A stretch of DNA of 64,000 nt, from contig CAWDVG010000005.1 of assembly GCA_963805795.1 (NCBI GenBank), positions 1-64,000 of the forward strand, in the 5' to 3' direction. A program made the translations under genes and the position numbers. Positions 36,938 to 47,190 of this stretch are shown here, piece after piece. The stretch is from CAWARU01 sp963805795. GTDB taxonomy: Bacteria; Pseudomonadota; Gammaproteobacteria; UBA6186; Azoamicaceae. The notes beneath the pieces are model-generated. The model made no database searches, had not been told where the DNA came from, and was given only the letters and a program-made list of their open reading frames with translations. The stretch's first letter is position 1. Each line of letters begins with the position of its first letter.

Positions 36938-37760
36938 TCATGTATCCTGTGTATTTTCTGGCAATAAAAGGATATTATCAAACAGTGTATTATATAAATA
37001 CAATATCTGTGTAGACGCAATAACTCGGTTTTGAAATTCTTTAAGAATTTGTATAGTTGCCTGGAGATCAGCATCGACTTCAAAAGCATAATAAGCTCCC
37101 GGTGAAAGAACTATAGTTTTCTTTGTCTTTTGATCATAGCTACTCATTCCCTCCCAAGCTCTGGCAATTAAATATTTCCCTGAAACATGAATAAAATTTG
37201 GTTGTCTACTCTGATGAATTTGTGGATTCTTAATGTAGAAATCGGTTAAGTGTCTTAATAGCGTTTCATATTTAATACCATCGGTTGCATAAATAATTTT
37301 CAAAGGCCAATCTTCATAATTTTTTATGTTAAAACCTGGAGGTATGCGTCTATCCAAAGGTTCCGTTTTAGGAATTGAAGCAATTTCTAGTAATGCTTTA
37401 TGCAATTCAGGCATATTAAGGTCTGACTTGACTGACACTATCCCCAGGGCACCCTCCATGAGCATAAGATTTTCCTGAGCTATCCCTGTTATGCAGATCC
37501 CAGCGTGGTGATGTATCTGTGGTGATGATTATATCTAACTGTTTGGATTCTTGACCGTTATCATCAAATAAAGCTCCACCGAAAAAAACCTTGCATTTCC
37601 ATGGTAGGTGTGAAGTTAGAAAATCGTAATATAATTTTTCACGAGATAACCCTTTGTCTGTATAATTTGCATATATTGATGCAGCTTTGGATATAGCAAG
37701 CAATGACTTAGCATTCTGTATGTAATAATCACGCAATCTTGTCAATAGTGGCTCTGACAT
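36938..37760 (-). pseudogene. DUF6602-like protein split by a frameshift
   Basis: The first frame (37760 to about 37490) contains SREKLYYDFLTSHLPWKCKV and FGGALFDDNGQESKQLDIII, the pattern of DUF6602 (G-x-x-D-x-G-x-S-x-Q-x-D). The second frame (about 37490 to 36938) contains MEGALGIVSVKSDLNMPELH, the matching ExVKSxL segment. Restoring one base near 37480 joins them into a protein of about 270 residues. This D...E-x-K arrangement recalls PD-(D/E)xK nucleases, but activity is unproven. The gene follows an AbiEii-like gene on the same strand by about 95 bases and may be its partner. Confidence 0.7.
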
Positions 37761-37854
37761 ATTATTTCCTTACAAAAATTTCAGTTAAAACTATAATATC
37801 TACTTTTTTTTGTATATGCTCGTGGTCGGTTAAACAGGTTTTTAAAATCTAATT

Positions 37855-38610
37855 CTATGATACCATGGCTTCATGTTTTACTTCATTTTTGATTTTAACA
37901 ATGATGTTGTTTTGGACATATTCGAATGCCTCATCGAAATTCCAATCAACTCGAGTTGGTAACAGAACATTCATATCTTTTCGAAAGTCTTCGTTAGAAC
38001 GTTTAAATTCCATATTTTCATAGAAAACATCTCTTGAAATAACTCTCTTGTCATTTTTGCAATATTTATAAAAAATTTCAATAACTTTTGGGAGATCCAC
38101 TAGGTTCTTTGTGGATACAAACCATAGATCAAATAAATCCCGGCCTTTACGTCGCTGATAGAGCGCTCGTAATTTTGTGGCCATTAATTCTTCAATTTGG
38201 TACGTTGTAATAATACAATCACCTGTAAACCAATTAGAATCTACAACATAGGGGACATGCTGAAGATCTAATGCCTGGAAGTGTTCAGTAGTATTGATTT
38301 CAATTTTTAACTTAACAACTATTCCATCGACAGATGTATATTTATAGATCAGTTTGACTCCGCGTTCTGTAATTTTTCTTTTGGGTTCTCCTAACCAGGG
38401 TTCTAAAACACGACGTATTGCGCTTATTGTTGCTCCAATAGGCTCTGCTCTTCTTTGAACAAAATCTATGTCTTCACTGAATCTAGCGGGAGGCTTTATA
38501 AAAAGTTTGTTTAGTGCGGTACCACCTCGAAAAACAAGACTATCTCTGATTTTAGGATCGCTATAAAGAGCGACAAGAGCTCTGCTAATAATCAGATCTT
38601 GTTCTACCAT
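37855..38610 (-). CDS. AbiEii-like nucleotidyltransferase without an adjacent AbiEi
   Basis: This 251-residue protein has the AbiEii core: LVFRGGTALNKLFIKP followed by RFSEDIDFVQRR. RKGRDLFDLWFV lies further on. It belongs to a subgroup different from the one at 26573. It starts directly at VEQDLIISRALV, whereas relatives have about 15-20 residues before it (ending W...D..VEQDL); those bases are present in part but out of frame. No intact antitoxin gene precedes it. A decayed frame at about 38680-38760 (RFLPPFVDELAGIQNHH) could be the end of a lost upstream partner. It may be inactive or depend on an antitoxin in trans. Confidence 0.82.
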   Translation of the reverse strand: MVEQDLIISRALVALYSDPKIRDSLVFRGGTALNKLFIKPPARFSEDIDFVQRRAEPIGATISAIRRVLEPWLGEPKRKITERGVKLIYKYTSVDGIVVKLKIEINTTEHFQALDLQHVPYVVDSNWFTGDCIITTYQIEELMATKLRALYQRRKGRDLFDLWFVSTKNLVDLPKVIEIFYKYCKNDKRVISRDVFYENMEFKRSNEDFRKDMNVLLPTRVDWNFDEAFEYVQNNIIVKIKNEVKHEAMVS

Positions 38611-38917
38611 GCCAAGTGTTTACCATGAGACATTTTTTTGCCAATTAAAAATAATGCTAAATCTTTGTCCAATCAATGATGATTTTGTATCCCAGCTAAT
38701 TCGTCAACAAAGGGTGGCAAAAACCGGTTGGAGGGAATGACCTATATATTAGATCAAACATATGTTGTTTAATAAATTTTGCCATTTTCTATTACAAAAT
38801 ACTGCTAAGATTTTGCGCATTTTGGCTGTGATTTGTTGTGCATGGTCAGACTTTGTAGCAGGCGATCTGCACATTAAAAATGTAAATAAATCAAATCATT
38901 AAAATTGGCAGATCTGT
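38611..38917. other. Gap holding a possible decayed partner gene of the AbiEii-like toxin
   Basis: The minus strand reads SNRFLPPFVDELAGIQNHH before a stop near 38680, followed by scattered stops up to the toxin gene. It could be an antitoxin relic. The string AACATATGTTGTTTA at about 38757 matches island A near 24712. Nothing else is recognisable. Confidence 0.3.
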
Positions 38918-38962
38918 CTCATAATCCCTTGGTCCTAGGTTCGAGTCCTAGTGGGCCCACCA
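38918..38962 (+). repeat. Attachment site copy 3 (boundary of islands B and C)
   Basis: This 45-base copy (CTCATAATCCC to CCCACCA) starts three bases later than the others, with T where they have GGA. The downstream flank AAATTACCAAGAAAATCATA matches that of the true tRNA, so this copy carries the same right arm as copy 1. Confidence 0.9.
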
Positions 38963-39047
38963 AAATTACCAAGAAAATCATAAGCTTACGTAACCTCATT
39001 TGCATTTATCCAAACCCAAAAATCGCCTTGTGGGCATTTTGTGGGCA

Positions 39048-40154
39048 TTAGGCTAAATAACTACTAATGGTACTTGCCGTTACAACTTCAGGTTTGCGTC
39101 TTAAAACACCTTGTTGGCGATTAGGGTTACAAAGCAAAGTTAATGTGACTCCACTTCGTCTTTGTTCACAAACCTTATTCGTAGCTTCATAGAGATTTTG
39201 CAATTCAGCTGATGAGTAATACGTAGTAATTCGTCCAGATCGATGCCCTAATAGATCCTGTCTATCTTCAAAACTCACACCAGCGGCACGTAAACGCCGA
39301 CCATATGTATGTTTCAAGTCATGGACGCGGACTGCCTCTAGCCCAGCAGCCTTTCTAGCCAAACGCCAACCTGGTTGGGCAAGTCCGCATCCCCAATAAT
39401 GATCCACATTCTCTTCCCAAAGTGTTGGATACTTTTTTTGTATTCGAATAGCTGCATGGAAGTCTTCAATAGCCTTTTTGTAATTTTTAAGTTGAAGTTG
39501 CGCATAGCCGCGACAATGGTAATGCATTGGAAATCTATTGTCACAAACCTCACCATCACCGTATCTATCTAGACAGCGAAACACATCATCAATATCTTCA
39601 ATTGCATTTTCGTAATGTTTGAGATTAAGGTGAGCAACACCACGATCGTAGTAAATTATAGCGTCATATTCGTATAATCGAATAACTTCGCTACAATCTT
39701 CGATTATTTGATTATAACGTTTAAATTTAAATTTCAACCTAGTTCGAGCATGATAATCATTTTGTATATTAAAGCTCTCATCTTTATAGTCAGGTTTATT
39801 TTGTGCTAAACGAATAGCTTCATTATAATCTTGGATTGCTTCTTCATTGAGTTCAAGTGTTTCTAGCAAAGAAGCACGTTTACGATAATATTTTGGCTCA
39901 TTGCTTTTTAAACGAATCGCTTCACTATAATCTTTGATTGCCTCATTATAGCATTTAAGCATATAGTGGCCCCAGGCTCGCTGTTCGTAATATTCTGGCT
40001 TATTATTGTTTAAGCGAATTGCGTCACTATATTCTTTGATGGCCAATTCATGTTGTGCTTGTCCGCACTTTTCTCGTCCCTTCTTGTAAAACTCTTCAGC
40101 TTCATCAGACATTAGTCCAATCATTTGCAGAAATGACTTCATTGTGTTCTCCAA
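39048..40154 (-). CDS. Chimera: TPR-repeat protein fused in frame to an integrase C-terminal domain
   Basis: Residues 1-255 of this 368-residue frame are TPR repeats of the 34-residue type (AIKEYSDAIRLNNNKPEYYE, AIKDYSEAIRLKSNEPKYYR, AIQDYNEAIRLAQNKPDYKD, AIEDFHAAIRIQKKYPTLWE). From about residue 261 (GWRLARKAAGL) the sequence is the catalytic end of the tRNA-Ile2 integrase family: HDLKHTYGRRLRAAGVSFED, LGHRSGR, and the nucleophile in TTYYSSAE. Arg I and the core-binding domain are missing, so recombinase activity is very unlikely. The junction is near 39371. It looks like a deletion or recombination that joined an island gene to the resident integrase tail without breaking the frame. Confidence 0.85.
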   Translation of the reverse strand: MENTMKSFLQMIGLMSDEAEEFYKKGREKCGQAQHELAIKEYSDAIRLNNNKPEYYEQRAWGHYMLKCYNEAIKDYSEAIRLKSNEPKYYRKRASLLETLELNEEAIQDYNEAIRLAQNKPDYKDESFNIQNDYHARTRLKFKFKRYNQIIEDCSEVIRLYEYDAIIYYDRGVAHLNLKHYENAIEDIDDVFRCLDRYGDGEVCDNRFPMHYHCRGYAQLQLKNYKKAIEDFHAAIRIQKKYPTLWEENVDHYWGCGLAQPGWRLARKAAGLEAVRVHDLKHTYGRRLRAAGVSFEDRQDLLGHRSGRITTYYSSAELQNLYEATNKVCEQRRSGVTLTLLCNPNRQQGVLRRKPEVVTASTISSYLA

Positions 40155-40198
40155 TTTATATTGAGTGAATACATTTTGATACTTCCTCTTCCTAATAT

Positions 40199-43100
40199 TT
40201 ATAAGGCGGGGCGAATTCCGTCTCTTTTTTGAGTGAGATTATTTGAAAAATAATGTTTTTCAAGCTCGGTCAATTCAAATTTAGCTTTAACAGTTCCAGA
40301 TTCAGCCGCCATTGAAAACCATTGCATTGCCATATTTACGTCTTTCTCAACACCATATCCTCCTTCACAGAGATAACCCATTTGAAGTTGGGCAGGAGCA
40401 TGGTCACGTCTTGCAGCCAATCCAAACCATTCGGCTGCTTTTTTGTCGTTTTGTTTAAATCCAGTTCCACTTAAATAGCAATCTCCAATTTCATACATGG
40501 CCTCTAGATTTCCAAGTTTTGCTGAATTTATAAGTAATTCAATGGCGCGATCCGGGTCACGTTTAATATTTTTTCCATAAAGCAGTTCTAGGGCAAGAGC
40601 ATATTGTTCTTTCGCGGTTTTTTGTTCAACGGTTAAAGTAACGTGTTCTTGATCTGTTTTATTAGGGTTACTTGTGCTGTTCTTTTTGTTTGAAACAACA
40701 GCTTTATTAACCATGCATGAATATTGAGGAAGCAAATTTAGCACTTTTGGTTTTTCTTGGGGGGCAGTGGAAGCTCTCTTTACCTGAATTTCCATATCTA
40801 TTGTAGTTATTGTATGTTTCTGTTGGAGTAGGATCGTTGGTTGCCTAACGATTTCTTTTGGGGCAATAGTTTCTTTAGGCTTTATTTTAGATTTAAATCT
40901 AGAGTTTGAGTTGCGATGGGATTCTTTAGATGATCCAGTAAAAGATAGTAAATGAGAAATAAAGTAAAATAAAATAATAAAGGGTACAGCAAAATTTAAG
41001 TACGTTGGGCGTACAGAAGAACTAGAAGAGGTGGCACAAAAATCACCTTGAACAATTGATTGATCAACATTGTTTCCACCAAAATATAGTCCTGTAACTG
41101 GTATGTTAGTCCAAGGAAGAGCTTTACATATAGATTGAGCACCTGTATCGTTGATGCTATTAGAAAATAAGGATAACGCAATTAATTGTGTGTTAGATTT
41201 TGGTGTTTCAAAAATTGGTTTGTCATTAGAATCTAATAAATTGATCCATAAGGTATGACGAAATGCTTTAACAGGAATAATCAGTGTATCCGCAATGGCT
41301 TTAGCTCCACTATCCCCAATGTGATTATTGCCTAAATACAAAATTTTTAATTGGGATTTAGACAATCCAGAACTAATAGCAATGACACCTATATCGCCAA
41401 TCTGATTTTCAATTAAATTTATTTCTTGTAGTTGGGATGCGGGCAAGCCAGCACCAATAGCAGTAGCACCTATATCCCCGATTTTATTTCCAGTTAAATC
41501 TATGCTTTGTAGCTGAGATTTGGATAGTGCAGAGCCAATAGCAGTGGCACCAATATCTCCGATTTGATTTTCAGTTAAATCTATCCACTGTAGTTGAGAT
41601 TTAGTTAGTCCAAAACTAATTGCTGCAGCACCAATATCACCTATATAATTATTACTTAAAAATAGTCTTTTCAGCATGGATTGGGGTAATCCAGAACTGA
41701 AGGAAGCAGCACCAATATTGCTGATATTATTGTAAGCTAAACTTAGAATTTGTAATGTAGAATTTGGCAACGCAGCTGCAATAGCAACAGCGCCTTCATC
41801 GGCTATATTATTGCTTCTTAAACCTAAGTATTGAAGTCTAGAGCTTGGCAGGGCAGCTGAAATTGCAATAGCACCATCATTTATTATATTATTCGAGCTT
41901 AAATCTAAAGACTGTAGGGTGGAGTTATATAATGAACGCGCTATGGCTGTAGCACCATTATGACCTATTGCAGAATTAGAGCTTAAATCTAAGGATTGTA
42001 GTTTAAAGTTTGGCATGGCAGCTGCAAGAACAACTGCGCTCTCAGCATTTATATTATTGGAACTTAAATCTAAAGTTTGTAACCTAGATCTAGGCAATGC
42101 TAAACTAAAGGAGATGGCCCCCTTAAGACCAATAAAAGCATTTTTTAAACCAAGATATTGTAACTTAGAAGAGTATGGTAAGGCAGCAGCAATAGCAACA
42201 GTACCATTGACCTTTATGTCATTTGAGCCTAATTCTAGATATTGTAAGTTAGAATTTGGTAAGACAGAAGCAATAGCAATTGCCCCGGCATCACCTATGT
42301 AATTGCTATCTAAAGATAGTGAATTTAGAGTAGAGTTAGGCAATAGTAGGCTTATGGCAATAGCACCACTTGGACCAATATAGTTACTATCTAAGTTAAG
42401 GGATTGGAGTGTAGAGTTGTATAATGAAGAACAAATAGCAATTGCACCATTATCTCTGACACTATTACTGTCTAAATTTAATGTTTTCAATTGAGAATTT
42501 GGCAAAGAGTCTCCAATAGCGATCCCACCTATGTGACCGATATTATTGCTGTCTAACACTAGATTCTGTAGTTGAGAATTGGTTAATGCGGAGCTTATAG
42601 CTATCGCCCCATCATCACCTATGCTATTTTGTGATAGAAATAAAGACTGCAGCGTAGATTGGGTTAAAAAATCCGCAATTGCTTTTGCGCCTACAGACCC
42701 GATCCGAAAATCATTTATTAGTCCTGCAGAGAATGCATAAGAAAATTCCTTTAAAGTTGATATATGTCTTTGAACTATAGGCATTATTTGAGTCAAGTTA
42801 TTGAGCCCATCTACGTCAGAGAAGCGTTGATTTGATAGATTTAATATCGTAATATTATCACGATTTTGGATGCGGTTAAAAAGCTTAATAATTTCATTTG
42901 TATCTCTATTTGTTCGCAAATAATTATCTAAGCAACTTTGCATGGTAAAAGTATAGGGATATGGGATAGGGAAATCAGCACAAACGGTACAATTATAATC
43001 CCCAATAGCATTAATGAATTGCCAGACTTTGCCATCGTCTAAGCAATCTTTTTTGCGTTGAGATAACGCTATTGCTGCAGCGATCCCTTGATAAATCAAA

Positions 43101-44596
43101 ACAGCAAATTTTGCCTTTACATAAAAATCTGCCGCTTTGAATCCCCAAAAGAAAGGTTGTAATAGCTTGGATTGGGCGTGTCCTATTGACCACAAACAAT
43201 AATGAGCAAAAAGATAGCGTAGTAATGGCTTTATAAAACGACCGTATTTGCTGTTATCTTGTTTATCAGAGGGCAGTTGATAATGTTTCGCCATTTCCTG
43301 TAATTCTTGCAAGGCCTGTATTTTATGGGCTAAAAGAGATAGTAGTAATTGGGGATCAACGCCTAAACGAGCAAGCCTAACAAAGTCACCTCTAGCCATA
43401 CCGCTTGCTATATCACTTAGGATGTCAATACCAATTAGTTGTTCAAACTTATGAGAATGACGAATATAATTCTGAAAATCACGATACAAATTTGCTCTTT
43501 GTTGAGAGGTTAATTGATTGTTCCATAATAGTGCTTCTCGAGTAGTTTCTAATAACTTGGGTGCTTTTGAAAGAGGAGAAAACCAGTTCCAGGCGGCTTT
43601 AAACACATTTGAATTTTCTGAATTTAAGTTGCGAGGATCCGTAAAGAAATTTGTTAATTCTGCTATTTTTTCAGCCTTAAGCGTTCGAGGTATACAGTAA
43701 CTGGCATAGATAGCCTTAATAATACCAAAGCTAAAAGGAATTCCTAAGAATGCTAGGAACCCATACCAATGTTCTGGACGTGAGAGATAAGTAACCAAAG
43801 CTTGCTCGTTATCACCTTGATTAAAGAAAATTTGACTTGGAGTGGCACCATACCTTTCATCTGGATAATTGTAATAATTATAAAAATCATTGGCTAAAAA
43901 AGAAGCTAGCATTAATGACCAAACTCGAGTAATAACTGCCTCAACACCATCATAAAAGCTATCGACACCATAAGCTCGACCAATCATTCTTTCAGATTTA
44001 AATGGCAGTGAATTACCCTTTATCCAGACACGAGTTGAAAAATATTTTTGCAATGTGGCTTTACAATCTAACTGTTCAGCCACGATTTCTTCATTCTGGA
44101 TGCCCCTTTCGTCTAGAAAAGGAAACAGAGTGGCTTTAGATAGTGTGCTATCAAGTGCTAACCAGCGTAACAAACGTTTGGACAAACTTTTATTGAGCAT
44201 TTCTTCGAGAAAAGCCAAGCTAATATTAGCTCTTTGTAAATCTTCTAAATTTAGACCAGTTTGTTGTAAAAAAATTTGTGTCTTTGATGATAATAAATTT
44301 TGTTCGGATGAGATAACAGAAAATGCTTGCTGCTCATTGGAATTGATTAGGGGTACCCTTAACGGATTTTGGTCGTCTCTGGCTTTTTTATTATCCGCAC
44401 TCGATTCATGTTGAGCAGTGTATTGAGTAGGGGAGGTTTCAGCTTCCATCATGACTCTTGTCATATGCATGGTCGACAACATACTGTTGGGATCTGCTAA
44501 AGTGTCATCTTTGTGTGTCTTTGTTGCCTCTGGGTCATTAGAGATAACTTTATCAGACGATAAAGGGTTATTTGCAGAATTTAGATTGGTCTTCAT
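40199..44596 (-). CDS. LRR protein with membrane segments and C-terminal Sel1 repeats
   Basis: This is a 1465-residue protein. Residues about 1-200 are polar. Hydrophobic stretches around 255-290 (FLAFLGIPFSFGIIKAIYAS) and 490-505 could be membrane segments. Residues about 645-1175 form 18-19 leucine-rich repeats of 28 residues, RNase-inhibitor type (consensus LQxLxLxSNxIGDxGAIAIA). A strong membrane segment follows near 1204 (FAVPFIILFYFISHLL). Three Sel1-like repeats end the protein at about 1325-1445 (ALELLYGKNIKRDPDRAIEL, AAEWFGLAARRDHAPAQLQM, AMQWFSMAAESGTVKAKFEL). The near-identical repeats suggest recent expansion or gene conversion. The gene follows the IS30 element and precedes the TPR chimera on the minus strand. 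The domain mix is typical of effectors of intracellular bacteria. Confidence 0.82.
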   Translation of the reverse strand: MKTNLNSANNPLSSDKVISNDPEATKTHKDDTLADPNSMLSTMHMTRVMMEAETSPTQYTAQHESSADNKKARDDQNPLRVPLINSNEQQAFSVISSEQNLLSSKTQIFLQQTGLNLEDLQRANISLAFLEEMLNKSLSKRLLRWLALDSTLSKATLFPFLDERGIQNEEIVAEQLDCKATLQKYFSTRVWIKGNSLPFKSERMIGRAYGVDSFYDGVEAVITRVWSLMLASFLANDFYNYYNYPDERYGATPSQIFFNQGDNEQALVTYLSRPEHWYGFLAFLGIPFSFGIIKAIYASYCIPRTLKAEKIAELTNFFTDPRNLNSENSNVFKAAWNWFSPLSKAPKLLETTREALLWNNQLTSQQRANLYRDFQNYIRHSHKFEQLIGIDILSDIASGMARGDFVRLARLGVDPQLLLSLLAHKIQALQELQEMAKHYQLPSDKQDNSKYGRFIKPLLRYLFAHYCLWSIGHAQSKLLQPFFWGFKAADFYVKAKFAVLIYQGIAAAIALSQRKKDCLDDGKVWQFINAIGDYNCTVCADFPIPYPYTFTMQSCLDNYLRTNRDTNEIIKLFNRIQNRDNITILNLSNQRFSDVDGLNNLTQIMPIVQRHISTLKEFSYAFSAGLINDFRIGSVGAKAIADFLTQSTLQSLFLSQNSIGDDGAIAISSALTNSQLQNLVLDSNNIGHIGGIAIGDSLPNSQLKTLNLDSNSVRDNGAIAICSSLYNSTLQSLNLDSNYIGPSGAIAISLLLPNSTLNSLSLDSNYIGDAGAIAIASVLPNSNLQYLELGSNDIKVNGTVAIAAALPYSSKLQYLGLKNAFIGLKGAISFSLALPRSRLQTLDLSSNNINAESAVVLAAAMPNFKLQSLDLSSNSAIGHNGATAIARSLYNSTLQSLDLSSNNIINDGAIAISAALPSSRLQYLGLRSNNIADEGAVAIAAALPNSTLQILSLAYNNISNIGAASFSSGLPQSMLKRLFLSNNYIGDIGAAAISFGLTKSQLQWIDLTENQIGDIGATAIGSALSKSQLQSIDLTGNKIGDIGATAIGAGLPASQLQEINLIENQIGDIGVIAISSGLSKSQLKILYLGNNHIGDSGAKAIADTLIIPVKAFRHTLWINLLDSNDKPIFETPKSNTQLIALSLFSNSINDTGAQSICKALPWTNIPVTGLYFGGNNVDQSIVQGDFCATSSSSSVRPTYLNFAVPFIILFYFISHLLSFTGSSKESHRNSNSRFKSKIKPKETIAPKEIVRQPTILLQQKHTITTIDMEIQVKRASTAPQEKPKVLNLLPQYSCMVNKAVVSNKKNSTSNPNKTDQEHVTLTVEQKTAKEQYALALELLYGKNIKRDPDRAIELLINSAKLGNLEAMYEIGDCYLSGTGFKQNDKKAAEWFGLAARRDHAPAQLQMGYLCEGGYGVEKDVNMAMQWFSMAAESGTVKAKFELTELEKHYFSNNLTQKRDGIRPAL

Positions 44597-44874
44597 TGAC
44601 TTGCTCCTAGTTTAAATAAAAGATGATTCACTATTTATGTAAGTCAACTTGTTAATTCCATATTTTACTAGTGAGTCTTCCTGAGCTCAGTGCATCAGAT
44701 ACCAAGCTTTAATGTGGAGTTTACCATTGCTGTTTATTGCTTAGTAGAGAAATTTCTGGAATGTTTAATGAAGATGAAAAATTTTCAGATAAGGATCGGT
44801 AAATTGATGTGGGCAATTTGTGGGCATGAGCTGTGCACAGCTATGCATTATTGGGCAAATCGTAGCTGTGCATT

Positions 44875-45858
44875 CTATAGAGCAGTGCGACAAAAAGTCT
44901 TCCAATACTGTATAAGCATTTCTCTAGGTGTTTGATACCCCAGGCACTTTCTTGGGGTATTATTAACCAATGCTGATATTCTATCTAAATCTTCTTGGCT
45001 TGTCTCGTCTATAGGATGATTTTTGGGCAAATAGCGCCTCAGACGCCCATTCGTGTTCTCATTGCTTCCTCGTTGCCAAGGAGCACGGGGATCGCAAAAA
45101 TAAATTTTACATTTCGTTTTGCGTTCTAGTTGAGGATATTCCATAAATTCTGGACCTTGATCGAAGGTTAATGAATCCCATATTTTTGCAGGTGAAGATT
45201 TAATAACATTTAAAATCTTCCCAATAACGGTTGGAGCAGTTTTATTTTCGTTTTTTCGCAAACAGACAAAACGACTTTTTCTTTCAACTAAAGTTGTAAC
45301 GCAGGATTTCTGCCCCAGTGGAAAATGAATGGTATCACCTTCCCAATGCCCTAAAATATTGCGTGAATTAGCCTCTTCTGATCGATGAACAATATTTCTC
45401 GATAATAATTGGGCTTTATTACGAACTTTTCGAGATTTTCGGAAACGGCGATAAGGATTTTTTCTAGGGAGGAGTTGGAAAAGGTTACTCTTTTTATTTT
45501 TGTAGATATATCGATAGATACTCTCTGAACAGACATGAAAATCTTTTTTTTCTTTACGCATACGCCGTGAAATTTGCTCTGGACTCCATCCTTTTTCAAG
45601 GCTATCAAAAATGAATTTATTAAGGGCAGGGATGGTATTAATTTTATTAGGTGGATGAGGATGACGCTTTTTGGCTAATTCATTGGCGACCCCCGGCATG
45701 TAACGCTTCCCTCTTTTAGTGTTCCTTTTTAATTCTCTATAGATAGTGGAACGATGTCGACCCGATCTTTGTGCAATCGTGCTAACCTTAGTCCCCATGG
45801 ATAAGAAGGTCGTGATCAGGCATCGATCTTTCATATTTAAACGTGTATAATTACGCAT
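44875..45858 (-). CDS. IS30-family transposase
   Basis: This 327-residue protein is apparently intact. The N-terminal HTH region reads YTRLNMKDRCLITTFLSMGT and IAQRSGRHRSTIYRELKRN. The DDE core has ILGHWEGDTIHFP, the Asp in SLTFDQGPEFMEYP, and the terminal Glu in PWQRGSNENTNGRLRRYLPK, all diagnostic of IS30. The stop codon falls just outside the left inverted end, in flanking DNA. Confidence 0.92.
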   Translation of the reverse strand: MRNYTRLNMKDRCLITTFLSMGTKVSTIAQRSGRHRSTIYRELKRNTKRGKRYMPGVANELAKKRHPHPPNKINTIPALNKFIFDSLEKGWSPEQISRRMRKEKKDFHVCSESIYRYIYKNKKSNLFQLLPRKNPYRRFRKSRKVRNKAQLLSRNIVHRSEEANSRNILGHWEGDTIHFPLGQKSCVTTLVERKSRFVCLRKNENKTAPTVIGKILNVIKSSPAKIWDSLTFDQGPEFMEYPQLERKTKCKIYFCDPRAPWQRGSNENTNGRLRRYLPKNHPIDETSQEDLDRISALVNNTPRKCLGYQTPREMLIQYWKTFCRTAL

Positions 45859-45932
45859 GCGACAGCTCTCCTTTGCTGATAGTTCAAAATTTGCTAAGAT
45901 TATGAATATACAGCAATAAGTTGTCGCACTAC
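44881..45932. mobile_element. IS30-family insertion sequence
   Basis: One transposase gene is flanked by short inverted ends: AGTGCGACAA at the left (about 44884) and its complement TTGTCGCACT at the right (45921-45930). The element is about 1.05 kb, normal for IS30. It lies 18 bases from attachment copy 4. The 284 bases between it and the LRR gene hold no gene. Confidence 0.8.
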
Positions 45933-45949
45933 AAATTAGAACTCAAGTC

Positions 45950-45997
45950 GGACTCATAATCCCTTGGTCCTAGGTTCGAGTCCTAGTGGGCCCACCA
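45950..45997 (+). repeat. Attachment site copy 4 (boundary of islands C and D)
   Basis: This 48-base copy is identical to copy 2 (GGACTCATAATCCC to CCCACCA, with TTCGA). The integrase of island D ends 48 bases further on. I find no fifth copy to the end of the window. Confidence 0.9.
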
Positions 45998-46045
45998 ATA
46001 AACCTAAGAAAAACAAGTGATTACGAATACAGAGTTCTACCCTTT

Positions 46046-47190
46046 TCATGTTGGCGAAGCCTCTTGCGCGAGATTTGCATGACTTAACTCCGGGTTATAG
46101 TGCATCACTGGTCTCCCAGTTCTAAGCAACGTTAATTTTGGCCTGTCTTCTTCATTACAAACCTTATTAGCGGCTGCCCAGAGGTTCTGCAATTCCACCG
46201 AAGAATAATGAGTCGTAATCCGTGTGGATTTGTGACCCAATAAATCTTGCCTATCTTCAAATGAAACCCCCGCCGATCTTAAGCGTCTACCAAAGGTATG
46301 CTTGAGATCGTGCACACGAACATCCAATCCTGCTATTTCTCGCGCCTTGCGCCAACCCCGATTTAACATACGCAAAATCGGTTTGCCCTTATAAATATAT
46401 AAATAAAAACATATTCAGGATGCTTCCCTCGTTGTCTTTCTATAACGGCACGCGCAATGCGATTTAATACGACCAAGCGATCATTACCATTTTTAACACG
46501 ACTCCCTGGAATAATAAAAACCGAACCTACTTCTTTCGAGTGTGTTGGCATTTCCCATTCCCACCGCAGATTGCAAACTTCACCATCACGGCAGCCAGTA
46601 TTCACTGCAAACAATGCCATCTCTCTCAAGTGCATTGGCAAAGCAGCAAATAATCGATCTTGCTCATCCCAATCTAATGGATAGGGTTTCCGTGCATCAT
46701 GATCTGGCAACAACTTTATTTTGGGGGCATTGGCTATCCAGGTAAGTCCATATTCGTCCATCCATTCTCCTGCTGCAAGATTCATGACATGGCGTACCAT
46801 TTGCAAACCATGATTAATAGTTCGCGTTTTTACGCCCTCATCTTTTCTTGTCGCAATGAATGGTTGTAATGAACCCATATGAATAGATTCCAAAGTTAAA
46901 TTGCCAATATAAGCATCCAACATTTTTAGCCGATCAGCATCCGATCGAATACTGCGTTTATGCTGATGCTCTAGCAAGAACTTCGTTGCAGCTTCCCTAA
47001 ATAATCGCTTAGGCCTAACGCCATATACTTTCGCTTGACGGATAGTCTCTAATCGTCGAGCTAAGTATCGTTCTGCTTCCTCTAGCCGATTGGTGCCAGT
47101 GCTTTCACAAATCCGGACCCCATCGACCACCTTATTGATATGCCAGTTATCATTTCTTTTAACGAGCCCCGGCATTCTTTTACGTCCCAT
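46046..47190 (-). pseudogene. Tyrosine integrase of island D, frameshifted
   Basis: This is the only copy with the full N-terminus (MGRKRMPGLVKRNDNWHINK). The frame runs through Arg I (NTGCRDGEVCNLRW) to EYVFIYIFI and then leaves the family sequence. The second frame resumes at GKPILRMLNRGWRKAREIAG and ends with HDLKHTFGRRLRSAG, LGHKS and THYSSVE. The break at about 46385-46405 is explained by about 8 extra bases in the AT-rich repeat ATTTATATATTTATA. That is more than a simple homopolymer slip, so real decay by replication slippage is likely. The whole protein would be about 380 residues. Confidence 0.88.

Noticed and set aside
36739..37014. 91-residue plus-strand ORF
   Set aside because: It has no family match and overlaps the 3' end of the DUF6602-like gene on the other strand.
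38918..38962. A second tRNA gene
   Set aside because: Only the 3' half is present; no acceptor 5' strand or D arm. The same holds for 28638 and 45950.
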